A DNA stretch of 64,000 nucleotides from contig NZ_JAWHTC010000002.1 of NCBI RefSeq assembly GCF_032586155.1, positions 1,054,001 to 1,118,000 of the forward strand. The letters are read 5' to 3'. This stretch comes from JAWHTC01 sp032586155 (GTDB lineage Bacteria; Pseudomonadota; Alphaproteobacteria; Rhodobacterales; Rhodobacteraceae). Numbering within the stretch: the first letter of the stretch is position 1; each line of letters opens with the position of its first letter. The notes beneath the pieces are model-generated. The model did not search any database. It was given only the letters and a program-made list of their open reading frames with translations, and was not told the origin of the DNA. The position numbers and the translations under genes are program-made. This document shows, piece after piece, positions 8,516 through 17,516 of the stretch.

Positions 8516-9849
8516 GACGACTCTACCCGGACTACGCCTATTCTGATCAGAGGATTGCAGGCTGTTTTTGGGCAGAAACCGTGCCTGATACTGTTTTGCA
8601 GCGCCCCGCACCCGGGGGCGATCTGGTGGTGGATGTCGCGATCATCGGTGGCGGATTCACGGGCCTGTCAGCGGCGTTGCATCTGGCGCAGTCCGGGGCG
8701 CGGGTTGCGGTTCTGGAGGCGCGGTTTCCGGGCTGGGGGGCATCGGGGCGCAATGGCGGGTTCTGTTGCCTGGGCGGCTCCAAGGCGCGCGATGGCGCCA
8801 TCGACAAGGCACTTGGGCGGGAGGCACGGCTGGAATGGATGCGAGCCGAGAAGGCGGCAGTTGATCTGGTTGCGCGACTGATTGAAACCCATGGGATTGA
8901 GGCCAGTGTGCATTCGAAGGGCGAAACGATGCTGGCTCACACTCGTGCGGCCGCACGGTTCGAAGGATATGCCGAGCAATGCCGTGAGAACTTTGGGGTC
9001 GAACCTGAACTCATTGACAAGTCCGATCTGGCCGATCACGGGTTGGGCGGCGCATTTCACGGGGCCATGACAATTCCTATAGGGTTTGGTCTTGATCCGC
9101 GCCAGTATCTGGCCGGGTTGTTGCAGGCCGCCGAAACCGCAGGGGCGACGGTTTTCGGCAATTCGCCGGTTCTGAATATGACACGTGACGGCGGCCAATG
9201 GCGGCTGACGACCGCCGACGGAAGGTTGCGTGCGGATCAGGTGATCGTTGCAACCAACGGCTATTCCAGCGAGGACGTGCCCGAGTGGATGGCGGCGCGC
9301 TATATCCCGACACAATCCAGCGTGATCGTGACCCGACCGCTTACGCAGGACGAGCAGGAGGCGCAGGGCTGGACCAGCGATCAGATGGCCTACGACACGC
9401 GCCGGTTGCTGCACTATTTCCGCAAGATGCCCAACGGTCGGTTCCTGTTCGGGATGCGCGGTGGGCTGCGATCTTCGCCAACGGCCGAGGCGACGAACCG
9501 GCGGCTGATCCGGCGTGATTTCGATACTATGTTCCCGGAATGGCGGCACGTGGAAGCCACGCATTATTGGAACGGCATGGTTTGTCTAGCGGCGAACCTG
9601 ACTCCGTTTGCCGGACCCGTGCCGGATATGCCGGGGGTGTTTGCCGGGTTTGCCTATCACGGGAATGGTGTCGCCATGGGGAGTTATACTGGCGCACTGT
9701 TGGCGGATCATCTATCCGGCGATGGCAGCGACCGGCCAATTCCCACGATCATGCAGAAACCTGCGGGCAGGTTCCCGTTGGGCCGATTTCGGCGGGCGTT
9801 GATGTTTCCGGCCTATGCGCTTTACGGGTTGTTGGACCGATTCGGGTGA
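8512..9849 (+). CDS. FAD-dependent amine oxidoreductase, PuuB-like (gamma-glutamylputrescine oxidase family)
   Basis: A 445-residue DAO-family flavoprotein with the FAD-binding Rossmann motif VDVAIIGGGFTGLSAALHL at about 40-58 and the acidic strand end VLEA at 67-70. GASGRNGGF, typical of PuuB/OrdL proteins, follows. Translationally coupled to the last permease gene, so it very likely acts on the imported amine or a derivative. In the Puu pathway PuuB oxidises gamma-glutamylputrescine; the required glutamylating ligase is not in this window, so direct action on another amine is possible. Confidence 0.85.
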   Translation: MRRLYPDYAYSDQRIAGCFWAETVPDTVLQRPAPGGDLVVDVAIIGGGFTGLSAALHLAQSGARVAVLEARFPGWGASGRNGGFCCLGGSKARDGAIDKALGREARLEWMRAEKAAVDLVARLIETHGIEASVHSKGETMLAHTRAAARFEGYAEQCRENFGVEPELIDKSDLADHGLGGAFHGAMTIPIGFGLDPRQYLAGLLQAAETAGATVFGNSPVLNMTRDGGQWRLTTADGRLRADQVIVATNGYSSEDVPEWMAARYIPTQSSVIVTRPLTQDEQEAQGWTSDQMAYDTRRLLHYFRKMPNGRFLFGMRGGLRSSPTAEATNRRLIRRDFDTMFPEWRHVEATHYWNGMVCLAANLTPFAGPVPDMPGVFAGFAYHGNGVAMGSYTGALLADHLSGDGSDRPIPTIMQKPAGRFPLGRFRRALMFPAYALYGLLDRFG

Positions 9850-9874
9850 AATCCTTCTGTGATCCGACTTGCGA

Positions 9875-10615
9875 TCAATCCTGCCCGTAAATCTTAATAA
9901 AGTTCCTAAGGATGCGTTCGGGGGCGTGCACATCCGCCGCGCGGCACATCGCGACCAGCTTGTCGGCATCTTCGGGCGGAAAATAGCCGCGGTGCTTGTA
10001 GATCCCGATCCGGACCTCAAATCCGTCGCTGTCGGCCTCCGGGTGGAACTGGGTGGCATAGACATTCCGGCCAAGGCGGATCATCTGGTAAGGGCAGGTC
10101 GGTGAGGTGATCAGGTGGGCACAACCCTCGGGCAGCTCCTGTACCGCCTCCTTGTGTCCGACAAAGGCCTGGAACGCATCGGGGAGGCCCTCGCATAGCG
10201 GGTCGTCCTCAGCGTCGTGCGTCAGTGCACAGTCCGAGGTACCGACCTCTTCGCTGTAGCGTTCCTTGGTCACCGGTGCGCCAAGGTGATGGCCGAGGAT
10301 GCCGATGCCGTAGCAACAGCCGAGGAAGGGAAAGTCGCGGTCTGTGATTTCGGGCATCAGCGACAGGACGGCCGCTTCGATCTGGGCCTCTACCGGGGTT
10401 TTCTTGTTTTCCGGGTCGCTGACACAGCCGGGGCCGCCGCCGACGATCACGCCGGAATAGTCATCAAGGCTGAGGTTATCTGGCAATGCCGTCTGATCCA
10501 GCCTGATCCGATGGGTCTGATCCGGGGTCAGGCCGCCCTTGGACAGAATGGCGGCGAATTCGTCATCCGAGGCCTCGGTTTCGGGGCGCAATTGCAGGAT
10601 CAGAAAGGGCTTCAT
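9875..10615 (-). CDS. Class I glutamine amidotransferase-like protein
   Basis: A 246-residue single-domain GATase1 protein. The nucleophile motif G-x-C-x-G is seen at LGCCYGIG (about C101) and the catalytic His-Glu pair in QFHPEAD. An oxyanion-region sequence VIVGGGPG sits at 57-63. It resembles stand-alone GMP-synthase-like amidotransferases and, less closely, gamma-glutamyl hydrolases such as PuuD. It converges on the PuuB-like gene, 25 bases apart, on the opposite strand. A role in removing gamma-glutamyl groups in polyamine breakdown is tempting but only inferred from position. Confidence 0.78.
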   Translation of the reverse strand: MKPFLILQLRPETEASDDEFAAILSKGGLTPDQTHRIRLDQTALPDNLSLDDYSGVIVGGGPGCVSDPENKKTPVEAQIEAAVLSLMPEITDRDFPFLGCCYGIGILGHHLGAPVTKERYSEEVGTSDCALTHDAEDDPLCEGLPDAFQAFVGHKEAVQELPEGCAHLITSPTCPYQMIRLGRNVYATQFHPEADSDGFEVRIGIYKHRGYFPPEDADKLVAMCRAADVHAPERILRNFIKIYGQD

Positions 10616-10800
10616 TTTGGGTCCTCCTGATGCATCGTTTCGTCGCTGTGGGCGGCAAGGTCAACCCTCTGCAATGTCGCTGCTGGCTTGAGGTTGGTTT
10701 GTCCTGGGCCTAGGTTGGCCGAACCAGATACAGGCCGTGGGGGTGCCTCCAGTGCAACATCGTCGGAATACACCACCGAGGCCGGGAGTGGCATAAGCAG

Positions 10801-12024
10801 ATGGCGATGCGACGATCCCTGTCGATGGCGACGTACCTGGCGCTTGCCAGGCGTGGACCAAAGGCGCCGTTGCGGTTTCCAACGTCGCGCCCGGAAGGCA
10901 CGCTGTTGTGGGGCCATGCTACGTCGCCGGGGCGGGTGGCGGCCCTGTCGCAGATCGCCGCGCGGCTGCGGGTAGGACGGCCCGATCTGCAATTTCTGCT
11001 CACAGCTGCGCCGGGATTGGAATGCCCCGAGCATTTGGGCGAGCAGGATTTTTTTCAGATGCTCGACGAAGACACCTTGCCAGGCGCTGAGGCGTTTTTG
11101 GATCATTGGCAACCCGATCTATCCCTGTGGACCGGAGGGCATTTCAAACCGGCGCTGCTGCATCAATGCGCGAAACGCAACTTGACGGTATTTTTGATTG
11201 ATGCGGATGAAGAAGGTCTTAACGCCTCGCGCCAACGTTGGCTGCCCGAACTGGCGCGGGCCAATCTGCGCGATTTTTCGACGATCATGGCGCGGGATGG
11301 AACCACCGCGCAAATCCTGCGGCGGTTGGGTGTACCCGGGGGCGAGATCACGGTGACTGGACCCTTGCAGGAAGGCAGTACAGCGCTGAGCTGTAACGAG
11401 CAGGAACGTGATGAGATGGCGCAGGTGCTGGCCGGGCGACCGGTTTGGTTGGCGGCGATGGTGCAGCCCGAAGAGTTGCAGGTCGTGATCGATGCCTACC
11501 GAGAGATCAGCCGCCTTGCCTTGCGATTGCTGTTGATCCTGGTGCCGGACGATGAAACCGATGGGCCGGAGTTTCTTGAACGGCTGCAACAGGAACAGCT
11601 GCAGGTGGCGGTTTGGTCCGAGGGGGACATGCCGGACGAAACCACTCAGGTTCTGTTGGCCGACACTTGGGGAGAGATGGGGCTTTGGTACCGATTGGCA
11701 CCAGTGACCTTTATGGCAAGCTCGTTGTTGCAGGGACTTGGCGGGTGCGATCCGTACGAGCCGGCAGCGCTGGGATCGGCGGTGCTGTACGGTCCCAATG
11801 TGGGCCGTTACCTTGGTGCCTATTCGCGACTGGCGGGGGCCGGAGCGGCGAGAATTGTCAAGGATTCCGATACTTTGGCGCAGGCCCTGCAACAGTGCCT
11901 TTCGCCTGATCAGGCAGCGATAATGGCTGCCGCCGGTTGGAACGTGGTCTCGGAAGGTGCTGAGGTGACAGACAGGGTAATCGACCTGGTCCATGACACG
12001 CTTGATGCGCTGGGGGTGGTGTGA
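10801..12024 (+). CDS. waaA: 3-deoxy-D-manno-octulosonic acid (Kdo) transferase homologue, WaaA-like
   Basis: A 407-residue glycosyltransferase-B-fold protein next to lpxK, where Kdo transferase commonly sits in this order. The C-terminal half matches WaaA well (ADTWGEMGLWYRLAPVTF, GLGGCDPYEPAALG, where the usual motif is GG-x-NPLEPA). The N-terminal half is unusual: the motif normally reading HAASVGE is HATSPGR here, so the conserved glutamate proposed as catalytic base is arginine (R45). The typical hydrophobic N-terminal anchor is also weak. The ATG at 10801 has no strong ribosome binding site. It is either a diverged active enzyme or a paralogue with another task. It overlaps lpxK by one base. 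Confidence 0.75.
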   Translation: MAMRRSLSMATYLALARRGPKAPLRFPTSRPEGTLLWGHATSPGRVAALSQIAARLRVGRPDLQFLLTAAPGLECPEHLGEQDFFQMLDEDTLPGAEAFLDHWQPDLSLWTGGHFKPALLHQCAKRNLTVFLIDADEEGLNASRQRWLPELARANLRDFSTIMARDGTTAQILRRLGVPGGEITVTGPLQEGSTALSCNEQERDEMAQVLAGRPVWLAAMVQPEELQVVIDAYREISRLALRLLLILVPDDETDGPEFLERLQQEQLQVAVWSEGDMPDETTQVLLADTWGEMGLWYRLAPVTFMASSLLQGLGGCDPYEPAALGSAVLYGPNVGRYLGAYSRLAGAGAARIVKDSDTLAQALQQCLSPDQAAIMAAAGWNVVSEGAEVTDRVIDLVHDTLDALGVV

Positions 12025-13025
12025 TGCGGCCGCCGGGGTTCTGGTCAGCTTCGCCTGAGAGGCCGGGTGTCATGGCGCGGGTTTTGGCGCCGTTGGGGTG
12101 GCTTTATGGTGCCGTGACAGCGCAGCGGGTGAAGAGGGAAGGTACACCGGTTGGGTGCCCGGTGATCTGTGTTGGCAACATCAATGCGGGCGGTACCGGC
12201 AAAACGCCGACGGTCATTGCATTGGCCCAGTACCTTCAGGGTAAGGGGCTGAAACCCATTGCGGTTTCAAGGGGTTACGGGGGTTCCATGGACGGGCCCA
12301 TGGAGGTTGATCCACGGGTGCATGACGCGGGGCAGGTGGGGGATGAACCGCTGCTTTTGGCGGCTTTTCTACCGGCGTGGATTGCCAAGGATCGATTGGC
12401 GGGATGCCAAGCGGCGGTCGAGGCCGGGGCGGATGTGATCCTGCTGGATGACGGGTTTCAAAACCCGTTGGTTTTCAAGGATTTATCCATTGTCGTGGTG
12501 GATGCGCATCGCGGGTTTGGCAATGGGCGGTGCATCCCTGCCGGGCCGCTCAGAGAGCCTGTGGAAGAGGGGATGAAGCGGGCCAGTGCGGTATTGTCTA
12601 TTGGTCCCGATGAGGCGCAGAAATCCTTTGAAAAACAATGGGGTAGTCGGGTTACCGTGCCCCACGCCAAGGGGGCTTTGCAGCCGCTTCAGACCGGGAT
12701 GGACTGGCAGGGGCAGCGGGTGATGGCATTTGCCGGGATTGGACATCCAGAAAAGTTCTTTGCCACGCTGCGTGGCCTGGGGGCTGAGCTGGTCGAGATG
12801 CGGGCTTTGGATGATCATCAGGAACTAACCCCGGCAATCTTCAACCGTTTGGAATCACAGGCAAAAGCGTTGAACGCGCAGTTGGTGACAACCGAGAAGG
12901 ACGCGGTGCGTTTGCGCCCCGAAGACCGGTACAAAGTGCTGGCCCTGCCGGTGCGATTGGAGATCGACGACTGGGGTGGGCTGGATGAGATTATCCAAAG
13001 GTTAATCCCGTCGAAATTAGGTTAG
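12024..13025 (+). CDS. lpxK: Tetraacyldisaccharide 4'-kinase LpxK
   Basis: Lipid A 4'-kinase, phosphorylating the tetraacyl disaccharide 1-phosphate at the inner membrane. About 333 residues, normal length. P-loop in VGNINAGGTGKTPTV, then SRGYGG and LLDDGFQNP, all typical LpxK blocks; an N-terminal membrane-associated segment (VLAPLGWLYGAV) precedes the P-loop. The ATG at 12024 overlaps the upstream stop (TGATG); a GTG three bases earlier is a possible alternative start. Co-transcribed with the WaaA-like gene. Confidence 0.93.
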   Translation: MRPPGFWSASPERPGVMARVLAPLGWLYGAVTAQRVKREGTPVGCPVICVGNINAGGTGKTPTVIALAQYLQGKGLKPIAVSRGYGGSMDGPMEVDPRVHDAGQVGDEPLLLAAFLPAWIAKDRLAGCQAAVEAGADVILLDDGFQNPLVFKDLSIVVVDAHRGFGNGRCIPAGPLREPVEEGMKRASAVLSIGPDEAQKSFEKQWGSRVTVPHAKGALQPLQTGMDWQGQRVMAFAGIGHPEKFFATLRGLGAELVEMRALDDHQELTPAIFNRLESQAKALNAQLVTTEKDAVRLRPEDRYKVLALPVRLEIDDWGGLDEIIQRLIPSKLG

Positions 13026-13113
13026 CGGCCCCGAAAATCTGGGGGCTGGTATCCGTCTGGCACCTGTCGGCTATCTGTCGGGCAAAACTGCCATTAACCT
13101 ATTGCTTGATAGG

Positions 13114-14226
13114 TCAGTTATCCTGACCAAGCTTTGGGCTGGGCCGGTCGAGGGACAGCTCGGCATCCGAGAAAATGATCGGTGCGCGAACACCGGGAAC
13201 CCCCTCGGGTTCGATCCGCAGACCCCGGGCCTGTACCTGCGGATCGGCAAAGACATCGGCCATGTCGTTGATCGGTCCGGCGGGGATGCCCTTATCCTCG
13301 CAGGCGGCCAGAAGGTCGGCCTTGGTCCATTTGACGGTTTGGCCCATCAGCAGCTCGATCATCTCGGGGCGGTTTTCTACCCGGTCGGCGTTTGTCAGGA
13401 ACTTTGAGTCTTCGGCCATCCAGTCGAGGCCGAGCAACCGGCACAGGCGCTGATACTGAGGGTCATTGCCGGTGGCGATGATGATGAAGCCGTCGGAACA
13501 ATCGAACACCTGGTAGGGTGTCAGGTTGGGGTGATAGTTGCCAGTGCGGCCCGGGGGCGTACCGGTGGCGAGATAATTGAGCGACTGGTTCGCCATGGCG
13601 GCGACGGCGCAATCCAGAAGCGCCATGTCGATCTGCTGTCCCTTGCCGGTTTGCGAGCGTTGATGCAGGGCGGCGAGGATGCCGGTGACGGAGTAAAGCC
13701 CGGTGAACAGATCGGTGATGGCGACGCCGGCGCGTTGCGGCTGACCCTCTGGGTCGCCAGTGATCGACATAAAGCCCGACATGCCCTGGATGATGTAGTC
13801 ATACCCGGCGCGGTGGGCATAAGGCCCGGTCTGGCCGAAACCGGTGATCGAGCAGTAGATCAGGCCGGGGTTCAGGTCCTTCACGCTGTCATAGTCAAGC
13901 CCGTATTTGGCAAGGCCACCGACCTTGAAATTCTCGATCAGGATGTCTGCGTCGGCGATCAGCGCCTTGAGACGATCCATGTCTTGCGCATTCTTGAAAT
14001 CGACAGTGACCGAGGCCTTGCCGCGATTGCAGGAGTGAAAATAGGCGGCGGTCTTGTCGTCTTCACGGGTGATGAATGGGGGGCCCCATTGACGGGTATC
14101 GTCACCCGAGATGGCCTCGACCTTGGTCACTTCGGCGCCAAGATCCGACAGGGTCTGACCGGCCCAGGGCCCGGCAAGAATGCGGGCCAGTTCGATAACC
14201 TTGAGCCCGGCAAGCGGCGTGGTCAT
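13114..14226 (-). CDS. CaiB/BaiF-type (class III) CoA-transferase
   Basis: A 370-residue formyl-CoA transferase family protein, moving CoA between a thioester and a free carboxylate. The start PLAGLKVIELARILAGPWAGQ and the block NPGLIYCSITGFGQTGP are diagnostic of the class. The aspartate expected to form the mixed anhydride is probably in AITDLFTGLYS. The shadow of the active site and the closely knit dimer fold cannot give the substrate. It stands alone on the minus strand, convergent with lpxK, so context does not help either. Confidence 0.88.
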   Translation of the reverse strand: MTTPLAGLKVIELARILAGPWAGQTLSDLGAEVTKVEAISGDDTRQWGPPFITREDDKTAAYFHSCNRGKASVTVDFKNAQDMDRLKALIADADILIENFKVGGLAKYGLDYDSVKDLNPGLIYCSITGFGQTGPYAHRAGYDYIIQGMSGFMSITGDPEGQPQRAGVAITDLFTGLYSVTGILAALHQRSQTGKGQQIDMALLDCAVAAMANQSLNYLATGTPPGRTGNYHPNLTPYQVFDCSDGFIIIATGNDPQYQRLCRLLGLDWMAEDSKFLTNADRVENRPEMIELLMGQTVKWTKADLLAACEDKGIPAGPINDMADVFADPQVQARGLRIEPEGVPGVRAPIIFSDAELSLDRPSPKLGQDN

Positions 14227-14458
14227 GGGCGTTCCCTTTCAAATGCAAGTCACCCGCCGGATAGGCGGTTTCAGGCTGTTTTAGAGCAATAAAGCGAAGG
14301 ATGGAAATGGGTGGTTTTGGTGGAGGGATCGGCGTTGAGGGACAAGCCGTGAGATCGCCAGGCCGCGGGGTGGTTTGGCAATCTCGCAGCGGCCCAAGGG
14401 CCTTGATTACGCTCGGGTTCTGATTGGCAAGCCCTATGCCAAGGCGAAAGAGCATATG

Positions 14459-14484
14459 GCCCTCCCATCCGCGAACGGGAGGGC
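14459..14484 (-). terminator. Stem-loop downstream of the DsbA-like gene
   Basis: GCCCTCCC (14459-14466) pairs with GGGAGGGC (14477-14484) across a 10-base loop, 24 bases after the stop at 14508 on the minus strand. No T-run follows. The rest of the 281-base gap (14227-14507) shows no gene. Confidence 0.45.
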
Positions 14485-14507
14485 GGTTGATTGAATGCGG
14501 GTCGAGC

Positions 14508-15149
14508 TTACGAGCCCAGTTTCTCGTCGAGGATCGCCTTGAGTTTCTCGTAGGACATGTTTTTGTACTTTTCGCCATTGATGATCAGGGTTGGCGTGGC
14601 GTTGATGTCATCGGCCGCGGTATTTGCCTGGAACCAGTCGACCAGCGCCTTGGCTTTGTCGCCGTCCTCCATACAGGCCTTGATCTTGTCCTCTTCGAGA
14701 CCGGCGATCTTGCCCATCTTGCGCAGGTTGGCAGCGAGCACGACCGGATCCTGCGAATTCATCCATTCGCCCTGTTTCGAATAGATCAGGTCCGAAACGC
14801 CGAAAAAGCGATCGGATTCGCAGCGGGCGACCATTGCGGCCCAAAGGCCGACGCGGTCAAAATAGACATCGCGATAAACAAAGTTGATCTTGCCGGTGTC
14901 GATATACTCAGCCTTGAGCTGCTTGAACTGGTTGGCGTGGAACGTTGCGCAGTGACCGCAGGTGAAGGAAGCGTATTCCATCAAAGTAACGGCGGCGTCG
15001 GGGTTGCCGAGCGTCATTTCGACAACTGCGGGCTCTTCCTCGGCTGCGACTTCCGTGACCGCGGTCTGGCTTTCGGCCAAAGCGGACATGGGTAGTGCGG
15101 CAAGTGCAAGCCAGGCCAATGCGGGGAGGGTGTGTTTCAGCGACGTCAT
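14508..15149 (-). CDS. DsbA-family thiol:disulfide oxidoreductase
   Basis: Secreted thioredoxin-fold protein of 213 residues with a signal peptide (about 1-25, ending SALA) and a CGHC redox site at 64-67, in ASFTCGHCATFH. The cis-proline loop is INATPTLIING. The CGHC pair fits DsbA- or DsbG/ScsC-like oxidases that introduce or reshuffle disulfides in periplasmic proteins. Its start overlaps the stop of the DciA-like gene (ATGA), an arrangement that couples two functionally unrelated proteins. Confidence 0.9.
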   Translation of the reverse strand: MTSLKHTLPALAWLALAALPMSALAESQTAVTEVAAEEEPAVVEMTLGNPDAAVTLMEYASFTCGHCATFHANQFKQLKAEYIDTGKINFVYRDVYFDRVGLWAAMVARCESDRFFGVSDLIYSKQGEWMNSQDPVVLAANLRKMGKIAGLEEDKIKACMEDGDKAKALVDWFQANTAADDINATPTLIINGEKYKNMSYEKLKAILDEKLGS

Positions 15150-15676
15150 TGACGGTGCCCTTTCTGGTGTTTTGATTTGGATAGGACGTTTTCGCCCAGA
15201 GTTTCAAGCGCAGCGCGAAGGTCGCTGTCGGCGACCGGTTTCACGGCGTCATGCGCCGCCTGTTTGACGGCTGGGTCTGGGGTTTTAGGGGCCGGTTTCG
15301 CTGCGCGGTGTTCAAAGCTGACCTGACCTTCGGCGAAGCCGGTGGCATGGGTTTGCGTGATGCGGATGCGTGAAATGGCGTTATAGCCATAAGTGGCGTT
15401 GACCCGTTCGCGCAGCTTTTCCTTTTGCATTTCCAGCATGGGGGCGTTGGCACCCGTGGTCAGAAGCGACAGTGTGGCGCCGAACCCGCCCCGGCCATAG
15501 GAGATTTCCACCGGACGGGCGATGTCGGCAATGTCCGGGCCCGCGATTTCCGGCCAATGGGTCAGAAGCCGGGTCACGGCAAATCCCCGCGATTCACCGG
15601 CCTTGCGAATCTGGCCGGAGAGCAATTTCGAGGCGCGGGCAAAGCCTTTGCTGAAGCCGGGCTTGCGGGGGGTCAT
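15146..15676 (-). CDS. dciA: DUF721/DciA-family protein
   Basis: A 176-residue protein with the DUF721 core (ASKLLSGQIRKAGESRGF, LTHWPEIAGPDIADIARP) in the first ~115 residues and a basic, low-complexity tail. DciA is the ancestral loader of the replicative helicase DnaB in most bacteria lacking DnaC, so a role in replication initiation is expected. Divergent from mutY, 79 bases apart, and coupled to the downstream dsbA-like gene. Family assignment is good; function is by family inference. Confidence 0.82.
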   Translation of the reverse strand: MTPRKPGFSKGFARASKLLSGQIRKAGESRGFAVTRLLTHWPEIAGPDIADIARPVEISYGRGGFGATLSLLTTGANAPMLEMQKEKLRERVNATYGYNAISRIRITQTHATGFAEGQVSFEHRAAKPAPKTPDPAVKQAAHDAVKPVADSDLRAALETLGENVLSKSKHQKGHRQ

Positions 15677-15755
15677 GGATGCTCCCTTGGTTTGGGGCCA
15701 ACTTAATGGCAGGAAGGGGCAGCGAACAGGGAAAACGTCATGCGAGGATTAACAG

Positions 15756-16799
15756 TTGCGTGAGAAAGCGCGTGAACTTTTGGCGTGGTACGATGTGCAT
15801 GCGCGGGAATTGCCGTGGCGGGTAGGGCCGCGTGACGCGGCCCGGCCCGATCCTTATGCCGTTTGGCTGAGCGAGGTCATGCTGCAACAGACGACAGTCG
15901 CGGCGGTGAAAGAGTACTTCACGCGGTTCATGGGCTTGTGGCCGACGGTCGAGGATCTGGCGGCGGCGCGCGACGAAGACGTTATGGGGGAATGGGCCGG
16001 GCTTGGCTATTACGCGAGGGCGCGCAACCTGTTGAAATGCGCGCGGGTGGTGGCCGCGCGTGGGGGGTTTCCGGAGACGCGGGAAGAGTTGGTGAAACTG
16101 CCGGGAATCGGGCCCTATACCGGGGCGGCGATTGCGGCGATTGCCTTTGATGAGGCCGAAGTCGTGGTCGATGGCAATGTCGAGCGGGTGATGGCGCGGA
16201 TGTTCGCGATTGAGACGCCATTGCCGGTGGCGAAGGGGGAGTTGACCGAAAAAGCGGCTCTAATAACGCCCAAAACGCGCCCGGGTGATTATGCGCAGGC
16301 GGTGATGGACCTGGGGGCGACGGTGTGCACGCCCAAGTCTCCGGCCTGTGGGATCTGCCCGTGGATGTCGGATTGCAAGGGGCGCCAGGCGGGGATCGCG
16401 GCCGGATTGCCGAAGAAGCTGGCGAAGAAACCCAAACCGGTCCGGCAGGGGGTGGCCTATGTCGGACGGCGGGCCGATGGGGCGTGGTTGTTAGAGCGAC
16501 GGCCGGATAAGGGATTGCTAGGCGGGATGCTGGGCTGGCCCGGCGCGGAATGGGGTGAGGTAGCGGTTGAAAGCCCGCCGGTTGAAGCCGAGTGGCGCGA
16601 TATCGGCACCGAGGCGCGGCACACGTTCACGCATTTTCATCTGCGGCTGGGGATACGGGTCGCAGAGTTGCCGGAGGGCATCGATCCTGATGTCGGCCAA
16701 TTCATACCGAAAGAGATGTTCCGCCCGTCCGATCTTCCCACGGTTATGCGCAAGGTGTTTGATCTTGCCAAGGACGGGTTGAGCGAGGAGAACAATTAG
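15756..16799 (+). CDS. mutY: A/G-specific adenine DNA glycosylase MutY
   Basis: Base-excision repair enzyme removing adenine opposite 8-oxoguanine. 347 residues: catalytic glutamate in SEVMLQQTTV, helix-hairpin-helix LPGIGPYTGAA, catalytic aspartate in VVDGNVERV, and a 4Fe-4S cluster motif C-x6-C-x2-C-x5-C (CTPKSPACGICPWMSDC). A C-terminal NUDIX-like MutT domain follows. A TAA closes the frame at 15750, and the next in-frame start would lose the conserved LAWYD..RELPWR block, so the TTG at 15756 is the likely start. Confidence 0.93.
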   Translation: MREKARELLAWYDVHARELPWRVGPRDAARPDPYAVWLSEVMLQQTTVAAVKEYFTRFMGLWPTVEDLAAARDEDVMGEWAGLGYYARARNLLKCARVVAARGGFPETREELVKLPGIGPYTGAAIAAIAFDEAEVVVDGNVERVMARMFAIETPLPVAKGELTEKAALITPKTRPGDYAQAVMDLGATVCTPKSPACGICPWMSDCKGRQAGIAAGLPKKLAKKPKPVRQGVAYVGRRADGAWLLERRPDKGLLGGMLGWPGAEWGEVAVESPPVEAEWRDIGTEARHTFTHFHLRLGIRVAELPEGIDPDVGQFIPKEMFRPSDLPTVMRKVFDLAKDGLSEENN

Positions 16800-16868
16800 T
16801 CGAGTATGGCCTTTGCCAGCCATTCATGCCGTCCACGGCGAAGGTCTGCTTCGAGCCCATTTCAGCCA

Positions 16869-17516
16869 TTAGGCGAAGTTAGCCAACCGCCCGTCTTGCC
16901 GAACATCTAGCTCTCCAATTTCTCCGAGCAGTTTGACAATCTCGGCAACACCGTCGCGATTGCGCAACGATGAAAAGACGAACGGACGGTCACGTCGCAT
17001 TTTTCCAGCGTCTCTCTCCATAGCATCAAGCGACGCGCCGACATACGGGGCAAGGTCCGTCTTGTTGATGATCAGGATGTCGGACTTGGTAATCGCTGGC
17101 CCGCCCTTGCGGGGTATGTCTTCACCCGCGGCCACATCAATCACGTAGAGCGTGACATCGGCTAGTTCGGGGCTGAAAGTTGCCGAGAGGTTGTCTCCGC
17201 CGCTCTCGATGAGAACGATTTCTATGCCCGGGTGGCGCCTTTCCATCTCGGCCACGGCGGCAAGGTTGATCGAGGCATCTTCGCGAATGGCAGTGTGCGG
17301 GCACCCCCCGGTTTCCACGCCAATCACCCGATCCCGCGGCAGGATTTGCAGGCGCATCAGGGCCTCGGCGTCTTCCTGGGTGTAGATGTCGTTCGTGATG
17401 ACGCCGATCGAATGGCTGTCGCGAAGCGCTTCGCTAAGCGCGGCAGTAAGCGTGGTTTTACCAGCGCCCACCGGGCCACCGATGCCAACGCGAAGCGGGC
17501 CGTTCATAGTGCTCAT
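16869..17516 (-). CDS. ureG: Urease accessory GTPase UreG
   Basis: Nickel-delivery GTPase, 215 residues. P-loop GIGGPVGAGKTTL near residues 12-24, ETGGCPHTAIREDAS with the conserved CPH nickel-binding pair, ESGGDNLSATFSPELAD, and the G4 motif INKTDLA. It works with UreD, UreF and UreE to load nickel into the urease active site. Last gene of the ure operon, overlapping ureF by ATGA. Confidence 0.97.
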   Translation of the reverse strand: MSTMNGPLRVGIGGPVGAGKTTLTAALSEALRDSHSIGVITNDIYTQEDAEALMRLQILPRDRVIGVETGGCPHTAIREDASINLAAVAEMERRHPGIEIVLIESGGDNLSATFSPELADVTLYVIDVAAGEDIPRKGGPAITKSDILIINKTDLAPYVGASLDAMERDAGKMRRDRPFVFSSLRNRDGVAEIVKLLGEIGELDVRQDGRLANFA

